Source: Actinomycetota bacterium
Lineage (GTDB): Bacteria > Actinomycetota > Actinomycetes > Nanopelagicales > Nanopelagicaceae
Reading direction: 5' to 3'
Assembly (NCBI GenBank): GCA_016870715.1
Contig: VGAL01000001.1
Span: 85,835 to 124,423 of the forward strand
Length of the DNA: 38,589 bases
A program made the translations under genes and the position numbers. Position 1 is the stretch's first letter. Each line of letters starts with the position of its first letter. Below the pieces are notes generated by a model, which worked only from the letters and a program-made list of their open reading frames with translations, was not told the DNA's origin and did no database searches. Shown here in pieces: positions 1 to 7,786 of this stretch.

Positions 1-490
1 GGGTTCGATGGTGAGATTCAGCGGTGGTATGTAAACGATCGATTGCCTCGACTGCAATATTTACAGCGGTATCAAATCCAAAGGTGTAATCTGTTGCATT
101 GAGGTCGTTATCTATAGTTTTGGGGACGCCTACAACATGGACACCTAACGCGTGAAGTTTAGTGGCTACACCTAAAGTATCTTCGCCACCAATTGCGATG
201 AGCGCATCAATTCCCGAGGCGGCAAGATTCGCTTTAATCTTCTCGACGCCACCTTCGATTGCAAATGGGTTTGTCCGCGAAGAACCCAAGATGGTGCCAC
301 CCCGCGGCAGCAACCCCCGTGTACTCTTGATATCGAGCGGTGTACTTAATCCCTCGAGCGGGCCTTTCCAACCATCGCGAAATCCGACAAATTCATAGCC
401 ATACTCTTTGACGCCCTTACGGACGATAGCGCGAATCACCGCGTTGAGACCGGGGCAATCTCCGCCACCGGTGAGCACGCCCACGCGCAT
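1..490 (-). CDS. pfkA: 6-phosphofructokinase, PPi-type signature (C-terminus cut by window edge)
   Basis: The first 163 residues of a phosphofructokinase are read leftward from ATG at 488-490 and run off the window. The enzyme phosphorylates fructose 6-phosphate in glycolysis. Visible motifs are the N-terminal loop GGGDCPG (residues 8-14), GGEDT (101-105) and PKTIDND (123-129), which contains the catalytic Asp. Residues Asp104 and Lys124 fall at the positions that are Gly104 and Gly124 in ATP-dependent E. coli PfkA. Family knowledge links Asp/Lys at these sites to use of pyrophosphate as phosphoryl donor, so I infer a PPi-dependent enzyme that could also run in reverse. GAGGTG lies 8 bases before the ATG as a ribosome binding site. 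It is divergent from the permease gene on the right. Confidence 0.93.
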   Translation of the reverse strand, partial: MRVGVLTGGGDCPGLNAVIRAIVRKGVKEYGYEFVGFRDGWKGPLEGLSTPLDIKSTRGLLPRGGTILGSSRTNPFAIEGGVEKIKANLAASGIDALIAIGGEDTLGVATKLHALGVHVVGVPKTIDNDLNATDYTFGFDTAVNIAVEAIDRLHTTAESHHRT

Positions 491-586
491 AAATAGTCAC
501 CTCAGAATCCTTATGAGTCGATGTATTCGCAGGGTCTTAATGGTAGCGGTGCGGAGGTGCACGGCGCTCGCGTTACTCTTGGGCCA

Positions 587-1489
587 ATGAGGCCAGCGCA
601 CGATAACCGCTACATCGGGTATTACCTCGCTGTGAGCGCCCTCTGGGGCATCCCCTACCTTTTCGTCAGCGTGGCGGTAAAAGAACTTTCCGTTCCCGTC
701 ATTGTATTCACCCGAGTAGCTATTGGTGCGCTCATACTTATTCCATTAGCGATGCGAACAGGTTCTCTGCGAGTACCACGCTCAAGTTACAAATACATCG
801 CAATTTATGCGATCTTCGAAATGTTCATACCATGGACATTAATCTCCGATGGGCAGAAAGAAGTTAGTTCTGGGCTCGCTGGTCTGCTCATCGCAACTGT
901 CCCCATTTGGGCAAATCTTCTCGCTGCTTTAGCAGGAGATCGTTCGGTCCGACATCCTCGTCAGATGATGGGAATCATAATTGGGTTTGTAGGCGTAGTG
1001 GCGCTTGTTGGCGTTGATTCATTTATGGAAAGTCACGACCTTCTCGCTATGCTCAAAATTCTCTTCAGCGCATTCTCTTACGCCTTCGCTACTTTCATGG
1101 CAACACGACACCTGACTTCCATTTCAGGTGTGACAGTCAATGGATTGGCGATGGCGCTCACTGCGATTGTCTTTGCTATTCCTGCACTCAACTCATTGCC
1201 ATCGCAGATGCCCTCCAATCAAGCGCTCTTCTCGCTCCTTGCCCTTGGACTCTTCTGCACGGCGTTGGCTTTCTACTTCTTCTTTACTCTCCTACGATTG
1301 ATTGGCGCGCCCAAGGCTTCAACGGTGACCTACCCCAACACCGCAATTGCAATTGCCCTAGGCGTCATCCTCCTGAGTGAGCCAGTCACTATCGGGATGG
1401 TGGTGGGCTTTCCGATGGTCTTACTCGGCTCATACCTTGCTACTTCACGGAGTAATCGCTCCCTTGATATTTCAACGGGCAGAAAGTAG
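587..1489 (+). CDS. EamA/DMT-family membrane permease
   Basis: This 300-residue hydrophobic protein has about ten predicted membrane segments in two repeated halves, the layout of drug/metabolite transporter (EamA) permeases. It begins with a short basic N-terminus, then a YYLAVSALWGIPYLFVSVAV helix, and the second half contains ALGLFCTALAFYFFF and a GAPKAST loop typical of the family. The substrate cannot be told from sequence; members export amino acids, nucleobases or other metabolites. I chose ATG 587 because a -10-like TACTCT (574-579) ends 7 bases before it, fitting a leaderless mRNA. In-frame upstream starts at 521 (ATG) and 557 (GTG) are possible. The gene stands alone, divergent from pfkA and followed by the small zinc-ribbon ORF. 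Confidence 0.88.
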   Translation: MRPAHDNRYIGYYLAVSALWGIPYLFVSVAVKELSVPVIVFTRVAIGALILIPLAMRTGSLRVPRSSYKYIAIYAIFEMFIPWTLISDGQKEVSSGLAGLLIATVPIWANLLAALAGDRSVRHPRQMMGIIIGFVGVVALVGVDSFMESHDLLAMLKILFSAFSYAFATFMATRHLTSISGVTVNGLAMALTAIVFAIPALNSLPSQMPSNQALFSLLALGLFCTALAFYFFFTLLRLIGAPKASTVTYPNTAIAIALGVILLSEPVTIGMVVGFPMVLLGSYLATSRSNRSLDISTGRK

Positions 1490-1512
1490 CCCCGCCTTTT
1501 AATCTTTGGCAC

Positions 1513-1641
1513 ATGTCCTCTGCCCTTCTCCAGTGTGGGTGTGGCACCCCCTGGAGCGTCACCGAAAATGGAGTGGTGATCTGCGAGCGTTGCCAGAGGC
1601 CTGCTCATCCATCAGTCGCACAGTTAGTTACGAAGAACTAA
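1513..1641 (+). CDS. 42-residue zinc-ribbon microprotein
   Basis: A short reading frame (ATG 1513, TAA 1639-1641) encodes 42 residues with a CGCGTPW turn (Cys8, Cys10) and a CERCQRP knuckle (Cys24, Cys27). The four cysteines with 13 residues between the pairs match a minimal zinc ribbon, and the spacing WSVTENGVVIC looks like the beta-hairpin between knuckles. Function is unknown; nucleic-acid or protein binding is a guess. There is no Shine-Dalgarno sequence, but TTTAAT at 1498-1503 ends 9 bases before the ATG, which would fit leaderless translation. Its last 4 bases overlap the convergent end of era. It could be a chance ORF, but the ordered cysteine pairs in a gap otherwise without a gene argue against that. 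Confidence 0.6.
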   Translation: MSSALLQCGCGTPWSVTENGVVICERCQRPAHPSVAQLVTKN

Positions 1642-2525
1642 AACCCAAATTTTTCGAGGGCGCGTGGGTTGCGCTGCCATTCAGATTCCACACCAACATG
1701 AAGTTTGAGAAATACCCGTTCGCCTCGGTACGCCTCGATGGCCAACCTCGCTTTGGTACCAATCTCTTTGATTCGCTCACCAGATTTGCCGAGCAATATC
1801 TTCTTCTGGCTATCGCGCTCGAGGAAAATCTTCCCGTAGATAACGGGAGTCTTCCCGTCCTCACCCGTAGTTACCTCTTCGATGGTCACCATGAGCGAGT
1901 GTGGCAACTCTTCATTTAATAATTCGAGCGCTGCCTCTCGAATGAGCTCGCTATAAATGTCGTGCTCACTCTCCTCACTGATGTAATCCTCTGGATAAAG
2001 AGCTGGACCTTCCGGAAGGTTGGCAATCAATAGCTCAAGAAGTTTCTCGCAATTGATATCTTTCTTTGCAGAGACGGGGATGATCTCTTTCCACGGCGCG
2101 AGATTGCCAACGCTTGCTAATTTCTCCATCAAAGTAGGTGGAGCAACGCGATCGCTCTTGGTCACAACCGCGATGAGCGGGATGGAGCCGGCAGTAATCT
2201 CACTGATGATTCTTTTATCCCCAGGACCAATCTCCTCATCTGCAGGTAAGCAGCAGATAATTAGATCAACCTCACTATAAGTCTGCGCGACGAGGGCATT
2301 CAAACGCTCTCCGAGTAGAGTCTTTGGTTTATGGATACCTGGAGTATCTACAAGAATCACCTGACCATTAGCTCGATTGACGATTCCGCGAATTGCACGT
2401 CGAGTAGTTTGCGGACGTGTTGAGGTAATTGCAATTTTTTCACCTACTAAAGAATTGAGTAAGGTCGATTTGCCGGTGTTGGGACGCCCCACTAAGGCGA
2501 CGAAACCTGAACGAAATTCATCCAC
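1638..2525 (-). CDS. era: GTPase Era
   Basis: This 295-residue protein is the Ras-like GTPase Era, which binds the 3' end of 16S rRNA and assists small-subunit maturation. The G domain shows G1 GRPNTGKS (residues 13-20), the switch region RPQTTR (37-42), G3 DTPG (60-63), G4 TKSD (123-126, Thr replacing the usual Asn of NKxD) and G5 SAKK. The C-terminal KH domain contains LLGKSGERIKEIG, followed by a NPRALEKFGF end. It starts with GTG at 2523-2525, inside the end of dprA (8-base overlap), so the two are translated together. In many actinobacteria era instead follows phoH-ybeY-corC-cdd; here those genes are about 33 kb away. Confidence 0.97.
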   Translation of the reverse strand: MDEFRSGFVALVGRPNTGKSTLLNSLVGEKIAITSTRPQTTRRAIRGIVNRANGQVILVDTPGIHKPKTLLGERLNALVAQTYSEVDLIICCLPADEEIGPGDKRIISEITAGSIPLIAVVTKSDRVAPPTLMEKLASVGNLAPWKEIIPVSAKKDINCEKLLELLIANLPEGPALYPEDYISEESEHDIYSELIREAALELLNEELPHSLMVTIEEVTTGEDGKTPVIYGKIFLERDSQKKILLGKSGERIKEIGTKARLAIEAYRGERVFLKLHVGVESEWQRNPRALEKFGF

Positions 2526-3201
2526 TCGATAATTCTCTCATGATTATCTCGCGAGCCTCTAATGGTGAGGTCACCAATTCAGCAATTCGATTGCTGATAA
2601 GAGTATGAGTTCCACAACTTTGTGGGGAGGTTATTGGCCCTGGGATCGCAAGAACTGGGCGGAATAACTCTGCGCTATCACGAGCAGTGCGAATCGCACC
2701 GCTTTTGAAAGCGGCTTCAACCACGATTGTTCCTCGACTAAGAGCGGCAATGATCCGATTCCGAGTGAGAAAGTGGCCCTTTGCTGCGCGAAGACCAGGC
2801 GCTTGTTCTGAGATGAGCGCACCCCGTTCAAGAATCTCGTGAAAGAGCGGCGAATGACTTCGTGGATAAGGATTATCTAAACCACCTGCCAGTACTGCGA
2901 TAGAGGTGCCATCAATAAGTAGCGCACCTCGATGGGCTTGATAATCGATGCCAAATGCACCACCGCTAGTCACGGTCCAACCAAGAGCGGCGAAGTAGGT
3001 GGCGAAATCCCGGGCAATCTTCTCGCCATAACGGGTGCAATTTCGAGCGCCAACTATCGCCACAACCTCGGCGCTCTCTGAGGCTATCTCCTGAAGATTG
3101 CGACCACGAACGAAAAGTTCTAGAGGCGCCTTTTGTAAGAGGTTAAGTTGCGTTGGCCACTCTGGATCTTTTGGCGTGATTCGTCGAATCTCTTCTTTCA
3201 T
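2518..3201 (-). CDS. dprA: DprA/Smf DNA-processing protein, core domain only
   Basis: At 227 residues this is essentially the Rossmann-like DprA core, which binds incoming single-stranded DNA and loads RecA during transformation. Motifs are GARNCTRYG (51-59), SGGAFGID (79-86), FLTRNRIIAALS (144-155) and VVEAAFKSGAIRTA (160-173). Family members are usually about 290-390 residues, with an N-terminal SAM-like and a C-terminal winged-helix domain; both appear missing. The start is fixed by an ATGA overlap with the comM stop, so a longer N-terminus is unlikely. The end overlaps era. It pairs with comM upstream, as in other actinobacteria. Confidence 0.95.
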   Translation of the reverse strand: MKEEIRRITPKDPEWPTQLNLLQKAPLELFVRGRNLQEIASESAEVVAIVGARNCTRYGEKIARDFATYFAALGWTVTSGGAFGIDYQAHRGALLIDGTSIAVLAGGLDNPYPRSHSPLFHEILERGALISEQAPGLRAAKGHFLTRNRIIAALSRGTIVVEAAFKSGAIRTARDSAELFRPVLAIPGPITSPQSCGTHTLISNRIAELVTSPLEAREIIMRELSSG

Positions 3202-4730
3202 AACCGTTCTCGCAAATGTAAGTCGAGGGCGCGATCCATAGTGGAGCGACTGGGAGAAGGTTCCTCGCGTAGGTCAGCAATACTCCACGCAACGCGCTGA
3301 ATTCGATGAAGCGCTCGGACTGTAATCTCTTCATTATCAAGGGCCTGATAGAGCGCTCCCAGCGCCTTAGGTGCTGGTGCAAATTGCTGGCGCAGGGCTG
3401 CTGCTGGAATCTCAGAGTTGATTGACCAGGGCATATCGCGAAATCTCGTTACTGCTCGAGCGCGAGCTCGTGCAACTCGTTCACCGATCTGCACGCTACT
3501 TTCTCCGATACGTAAGAGATCGGCCTGGGATAGCGGCTCCAATTCGATTCGTAAATCAATCCGATCAAGAATTGGACCAGAGAGTCGCTCTCGATAACGG
3601 CGACTTGCCAGAGGTGGGCAGGTACATCTCTTTCCCTTGCCAATCGCCCATCCGCACGGACATGGATTTGATGCGAGCACCAAAGTGAAGCGGGCCGGAA
3701 ATGTTGCGCTACGTCCCAGGCGCGTGAGGGTAATCTCCCCCAACTCCATCGGTTCTCTTAACGATTCAATGACAGTTCGAGCTAATTCTGGAGCCTCATC
3801 AAGGAAGAGAATTCCACGATGAGCCAATGAACAAGCCCCGGGCGAGATCACTGTCGAACCACCACCGATTAATCCCGCTCGGGTGATGGTGTGATGTGGT
3901 GCAATAAAAGGCGGTACTGCGATTAATGGCCAACGGCTCTCGGAAGAGATTTTCCCGGCAATGGAGTGGAGCGAGGTTACTTCAAGGGAATCTCTCTCGT
4001 TTAACTCAGGGAGAATGGTGGGAATTCGCTCAGCCAACATACTTTTGCCCACTCCAGGTGGACCGACCATCGCAATGTGATGGCCACCTACAGCACCAAT
4101 CTCGAGCGCCTCTTTTGCGCTCTCTTGCCCGGAAATATCGGAGAAATCTAATGTGGAGCTCACCTTCTGAATCTCCTCAGAATCACCCGGAACGACTCTG
4201 TGAATCTGATCAGTAAGTTCATTGCCCTTACACCACCCGATCAACTCGCGCAGATGGCTAAAGTGTGAAATCTCCATGCTGGAGACGAGAGATCCCTCAT
4301 GGAAATTTTGTGAAGGGATGATTGCCCTCGTGATTCCATGGTGTGCAGCAGCGCGTAGCGCGGGAAGAATTCCTGCGACCGCCTTAATTCGTCCATCGAG
4401 CGTCAATTCACCCAATATCACGGAGCCTTTCAGCCGCTCGAGGGAGAGTTCTTCCGCTGCGGCCAATAAGGCAAGTGCAATTGCGCAATCAAATGCCGAG
4501 CCTCGCTTGGGTAGCGAAGCCGGTGAGAGCGCCAGAGTAACCCTCTTATTTGGCCATTGCGCTTGAGAATTAATGATTGCTGATCGGACTCGGTCACGCG
4601 CCTCGGAGAGGGCAGCATCGGGCAGGCCAAGGAGATTAAAGGCGGGTACTCCATTTCCGACATCTGCTTCGACATCAATGAGAAAACCATTGAGCCCTTC
4701 GAGGGAGATTGCTTGGGTAATGGCAATCAT
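3198..4730 (-). CDS. comM: ComM/YifB AAA+ ATPase (Mg-chelatase-like)
   Basis: This 510-residue protein belongs to the YifB/ComM family. ComM is a helicase-like AAA+ ring that promotes branch migration during natural transformation in Gram-negative bacteria; the actinobacterial role is inferred. An N-terminal Lon-protease-like S5 fold spans about 1-165 with no catalytic serine-lysine pair evident. The ATPase module has Walker A GPPGVGKS (223-230), Walker B ILFLDEA (307-313) and ASNPCPCG (353-360), with a second cysteine pair CTC (369-371) that could hold zinc. A C-terminal lid domain follows. It starts directly on the yraN stop (TGATG) and overlaps dprA by ATGA, forming yraN-comM-dprA-era. Confidence 0.96.
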   Translation of the reverse strand: MIAITQAISLEGLNGFLIDVEADVGNGVPAFNLLGLPDAALSEARDRVRSAIINSQAQWPNKRVTLALSPASLPKRGSAFDCAIALALLAAAEELSLERLKGSVILGELTLDGRIKAVAGILPALRAAAHHGITRAIIPSQNFHEGSLVSSMEISHFSHLRELIGWCKGNELTDQIHRVVPGDSEEIQKVSSTLDFSDISGQESAKEALEIGAVGGHHIAMVGPPGVGKSMLAERIPTILPELNERDSLEVTSLHSIAGKISSESRWPLIAVPPFIAPHHTITRAGLIGGGSTVISPGACSLAHRGILFLDEAPELARTVIESLREPMELGEITLTRLGRSATFPARFTLVLASNPCPCGWAIGKGKRCTCPPLASRRYRERLSGPILDRIDLRIELEPLSQADLLRIGESSVQIGERVARARARAVTRFRDMPWSINSEIPAAALRQQFAPAPKALGALYQALDNEEITVRALHRIQRVAWSIADLREEPSPSRSTMDRALDLHLRERL

Positions 4731-5116
4731 CAGGCAATCAACCCCTTGTGATGAACGAGTTCAAATCCGATTCGATTCGCTACAAGGAGAATCACATCGA
4801 TTCGCCAGGGTGACCGTGGATGGTGAATTGCAATCCATTCCCGCGCTAATGTGTAGATCCGACGATATTTCGAACTGGTAATCGCATCAAAGGGATCTCC
4901 GAAACGAAGAGAACTTCGAGTCTTTACCTCAATGAAGATGATTTCTTCACTCTCTTCACAGCGCGCGCCGGCGATGATATCTACTTCACCGCTAGAGCCA
5001 CGCCAATTCCGTTCGATGATTAGATAACCGCAAGAAAGGAGATAGCGAACTGCCTCATCTTCTCCTTTTCTTCCCAATAGATGAGGTTGATGAGGTTGAT
5101 AATCAGATGGGGACAT
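4730..5116 (-). CDS. yraN: YraN family (UPF0102) nuclease-like protein
   Basis: This 128-residue UPF0102 protein has the restriction-endonuclease-like signature: LGRKGEDEA near residue 15, then GEVDIIA and FIEVKTRS, which supply the Glu, Asp, Glu and Lys of a PD-(D/E)xK site. Its biochemical role is not established. Neighbours comM and dprA suggest a link with DNA handling. No Shine-Dalgarno sequence is seen, but TACATT (5123-5128, minus strand) ends 6 bases before the ATG, compatible with a leaderless transcript starting here. The 69-base gap upstream to rnhB holds nothing else that I recognise, so this may be a separate transcription unit. Confidence 0.92.
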   Translation of the reverse strand: MSPSDYQPHQPHLLGRKGEDEAVRYLLSCGYLIIERNWRGSSGEVDIIAGARCEESEEIIFIEVKTRSSLRFGDPFDAITSSKYRRIYTLAREWIAIHHPRSPWRIDVILLVANRIGFELVHHKGLIA

Positions 5117-5185
5117 GAGGAGAATGTAGGTAAGGCTTCCGACAAAGAATGAAATATCAGATGTACTTGTGTGTAAAAAAGTTGG

Positions 5186-5797
5186 TTACATACCCTGATC
5201 TGTTGTGAGCAATCGTGCGATTGGCGCAAAGGATTTTCGGTGAATGGGGAGTACTCCAAATTTCTCCAACGCTGCTACATGCTCTGCAGTCCCATACCCT
5301 TTATGCTCGGCAAAACCATACGCAGGGTAGCGTTCACCCCACGCAATCATCACTTCATCACGATAGTTCTTTGCCAGAATAGAGGCAGCGCCTACCGTTT
5401 CGCTGACATTATCGCCGCGCCACATTGCAATAGCGGGAATATCCAAACCCTCGACCTGATAGCCGTCAGTGATGATGTAATCAGGCTTTACAGTGAGCGC
5501 CATGATTGCCCGGCGCATCCCACCAATATTCGATGGTTGAAGCCCATTCTCATCGATCTCTTCTGCCTCAATGGCAATAATCGAATAGGCAAGTGCCCGC
5601 TCTTTGATTGCCTGAGCAAGCGATGCTCGCTTGCGCTCAGAAAAACTCTTGGAATCACCCACCTCTTCGAGAGGGTTATCGGGGTTAAGAATCACTGCTG
5701 CCATCACGATGGGCCCTGCGTAGGCCCCTCGCCCTGCCTCATCTACCCCAGCTATCAAGCGAAACCCTGCAGAGCGGAGTGAGGCTTCGGGATTCAT
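5186..5797 (-). CDS. rnhB: ribonuclease HII
   Basis: This 203-residue enzyme cuts RNA in RNA/DNA hybrids and at single ribonucleotides in DNA. The acidic site is visible as DEAGRG (Asp19, Glu20), ITDGY (Asp111) and RGDNVSETVGAASILAK (Asp129), followed by YRD. GDSKSFS replaces the more common DSKxLS. The ATG overlaps the lepB stop as ATGA, making rnhB the last gene of the ribosomal-protein and lepB run. The order rplS-lepB-rnhB matches mycobacteria. Confidence 0.96.
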   Translation of the reverse strand: MNPEASLRSAGFRLIAGVDEAGRGAYAGPIVMAAVILNPDNPLEEVGDSKSFSERKRASLAQAIKERALAYSIIAIEAEEIDENGLQPSNIGGMRRAIMALTVKPDYIITDGYQVEGLDIPAIAMWRGDNVSETVGAASILAKNYRDEVMIAWGERYPAYGFAEHKGYGTAEHVAALEKFGVLPIHRKSFAPIARLLTTDQGM

Positions 5798-6468
5798 TGC
5801 AGTGGAATTGAAGTCAACGCTTCTGGTCGTGGCAAGAGTGAGAAATGTTTAACAGGCCAGATAATCAGGAATGCTCGTCCCACTACTTTTGTGAGTGGAA
5901 CCATCCCTTTGTTCGCATCTTCTTGGTGGTATCGAGAATCTTCACTTGCTCCCCGGTGATCGCCCATTGCCCAGATATACCCTTTTGGAACTGTGACATC
6001 AAAGGTCATCTCACTCGGTTTATTCCCAGCGTAAATGTACTTCTCTACTACCGCTTTACCATTAATTGTCAGCGCACCACTTTTATCGCAGCAGACCACG
6101 CGGTCGCCACCTACACCAATCACTCGCTTAATCAAGTGCTGCTTGGCAGGATCTGGAGCGAGGCCAACAAATACCAATCCATTACGGAGCGCCTGTATCG
6201 GTGCAGAACGTTCTTGTCGATAGGCCGGAGGCAACCACCCGCCAGGATCGCGGAAGACCACAACATCTCCACGTTTTACATCGCTGAAGAAATTACCCAG
6301 CTTGTTGACGATGACTCGATCGTTGATCTCTAAAGTGGTTTGCATAGAACCTGATGGAATGTAGAAAGCTTGAACCAGGAATGCTTTGATGACAATAGAG
6401 ATGAAGAGTGATGCAAGAACAAGAATAGGAATTTCGCGAAGGAGGGATCCTTTGCGCGGAAGTTTCAC
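5794..6468 (-). CDS. lepB: signal peptidase I
   Basis: This 224-residue membrane-anchored protease cleaves signal peptides from exported proteins. A single N-terminal membrane helix (about residues 12-34) is followed by IPSGSM with nucleophile Ser41, the general-base Lys114 in HLIKRVIGVGGD, and the box GDHRGASEDSR. The usual Pro after SM (SMxPT) is Thr here (SMQTT), a change also met in other actinobacteria. Translation begins with GTG at 6466-6468, sharing the G of the rplS stop (TAGTG), and ends overlapping rnhB by ATGA, so the three are translationally coupled. Confidence 0.95.
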   Translation of the reverse strand: MKLPRKGSLLREIPILVLASLFISIVIKAFLVQAFYIPSGSMQTTLEINDRVIVNKLGNFFSDVKRGDVVVFRDPGGWLPPAYRQERSAPIQALRNGLVFVGLAPDPAKQHLIKRVIGVGGDRVVCCDKSGALTINGKAVVEKYIYAGNKPSEMTFDVTVPKGYIWAMGDHRGASEDSRYHQEDANKGMVPLTKVVGRAFLIIWPVKHFSLLPRPEALTSIPLQ

Positions 6469-6953
6469 TACTGGCTTTTCTCTTCCTGTGCCTCCGCTGT
6501 TACTTCAACTTCAGCCTCAACTTCAACCTCAACTGGAGCCAAGAGTTCCTCGCTGATTTCTTCGGCCTCGCCAGTTTCAAAGACGATAGTTTCGTTCGGA
6601 CCAAAGTTGCCACCACGGCGCTCACGAATCTTAGAGGCCTTGCCGCGAAGCTCGCGGAGGTAATAGAGCTTAGCGCGGCGAACATCGCCTCGACGAACGA
6701 CTTCGATCTTCTCAATCACTGGAGTATGAACTGGAAAGGTTCGCTCAACGCCAACGCCGTAGGAAATCTTGCGGATGGTAAAGCTCTCACGAACACCGCT
6801 TCCGCGACGTCGGATGACCAAGCCTTGGAAGATCTGGATACGGGATTTATTTCCTTCAATAATTCGAACGTGAATCTTCAATTCATCGCCGGGGCGGAAG
6901 GAAGGTAGGTCGCGGCGAAGGGTTGCCGCATCAAAGGCGTCCAAAGTGTTCAT
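6468..6953 (-). CDS. rplS: 50S ribosomal protein bL19 with acidic C-terminal tail
   Basis: Residues 1 to about 112 are a normal bL19, located at the 30S-50S interface, with [27 protein letters not shown] and [20 protein letters not shown]. The family is usually about 115-120 residues; this one runs to 161 with a tail rich in Glu and Val ([17 protein letters not shown]), encoded by a degenerate short repeat. The tail is probably disordered. GGAGAA lies about 12 bases before the ATG. It is separated from trmD by 134 bases, so it may have its own promoter. Confidence 0.96.
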   Translation of the reverse strand: MNTLDAFDAATLRRDLPSFRPGDELKIHVRIIEGNKSRIQIFQGLVIRRRGSGVRESFTIRKISYGVGVERTFPVHTPVIEKIEVVRRGDVRRAKLYYLRELRGKASKIRERRGGNFGPNETIVFETGEAEEISEELLAPVEVEVEAEVEVTAEAQEEKSQ

Positions 6954-7087
6954 GTGTATCTCTATTTCTCCAGGTAATCGCCGCAGGTCGGCTACCGTGT
7001 TAGGACCACTCAGCGATCAGAAACTCGCTCCCCTGCGGCGGGGCGCATTTCTCGCCAAGGCGCCTTAGTCTGCCGTAAGGCCCTGAT
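6954..7087 (-). other. rplS leader, noncoding
   Basis: This 134-base gap between trmD and rplS is the longest within the ribosomal cluster. It holds no reading frame that I accept. A small hairpin with four C-G pairs (7030-7033 with 7040-7043) lies in a very GC-rich patch, without a T-run, so it is not a simple terminator. The position suits a regulatory leader or promoter for rplS-lepB-rnhB, but no convincing promoter hexamers are visible. Confidence 0.3.
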
Positions 7088-7786
7088 TTACTCAAAATCG
7101 CGGGCAGTCCTGGCCTTTGCCTGCTCCAGGCGCCAACGCGCAATTTCGCCATGATTGCCCGAGGTGAGGATCTCTGGGACATCAAGGCCACGCCACTGTG
7201 GAGGCTTGGTGTAGTTCGGGTACTCCACCAAAAGTTCTTCTCCACTTCCTTCACGTAAGACATGTGATTCCTCTACGAGAGAATCAGGGTTACCTAACAC
7301 TCCCGGAATCAAACGAGTGATTGCTTCAATCATGGCAAGTGATGCAACCTCGCCGCCAGCTAGAACGTAATCACCAAGGGAGAGCTCTTCCACCTGTATC
7401 TGCACCACGTTCCGGTAGTACTCCGGCACGCGAGCATCGATACCTTCATAGCGCCCACATAAAAACAGGAGGTGTTCTTTTTTCGACAACTGAAGAGCTT
7501 TCTCCTGTGTGAACTTCTTTCCAGAAGGTGTGGGAATTATTAGCGCTACCCGAGGGTGAGCTTCCACAATCGGATCAATTGCCTGTGCAATGGGCTCTGC
7601 CATCATCACCATACCGGCGCCACCACCATATGGAGTGTCATCGACGCTCTTATGAACACCAGGAGCATGATTGCGGAGGTTATGTGTATCTATCGAAAGT
7701 AAGCCATCGTCCTGTGCCTTGCCAAGAAGTGAGAGCGAAAGTGGCGCGAAGTACTCAGGAAAGATCGTGACGATATCAATCTTCAT
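7088..7786 (-). CDS. trmD: tRNA (guanine-N1)-methyltransferase TrmD
   Basis: This 232-residue SPOUT methyltransferase makes m1G37 in tRNAs with G36, preventing frameshifting. Visible are KIDIVTIFPEYF at the N-terminus, DDTPYGGGAGMV, the trefoil-knot SAM pocket GRYEGIDAR (from residue 111) and SLGDYVLAGGE, then LLVEYPNYTKPP. I place the start at ATG 7784-7786 because GGAGG lies 8 bases ahead; a TTG one codon upstream is less likely. The start lies inside the rimM coding end, the usual rimM-trmD coupling. Confidence 0.96.
   Translation of the reverse strand: MKIDIVTIFPEYFAPLSLSLLGKAQDDGLLSIDTHNLRNHAPGVHKSVDDTPYGGGAGMVMMAEPIAQAIDPIVEAHPRVALIIPTPSGKKFTQEKALQLSKKEHLLFLCGRYEGIDARVPEYYRNVVQIQVEELSLGDYVLAGGEVASLAMIEAITRLIPGVLGNPDSLVEESHVLREGSGEELLVEYPNYTKPPQWRGLDVPEILTSGNHGEIARWRLEQAKARTARDFE

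Noticed and set aside
1506-1919. A 137-residue plus-strand frame opposite era
   Set aside because: It is mostly antisense to the conserved KH domain of Era. The shorter frame at 1513-1641, in another phase, has ordered cysteine pairs and is the better explanation of the gap.
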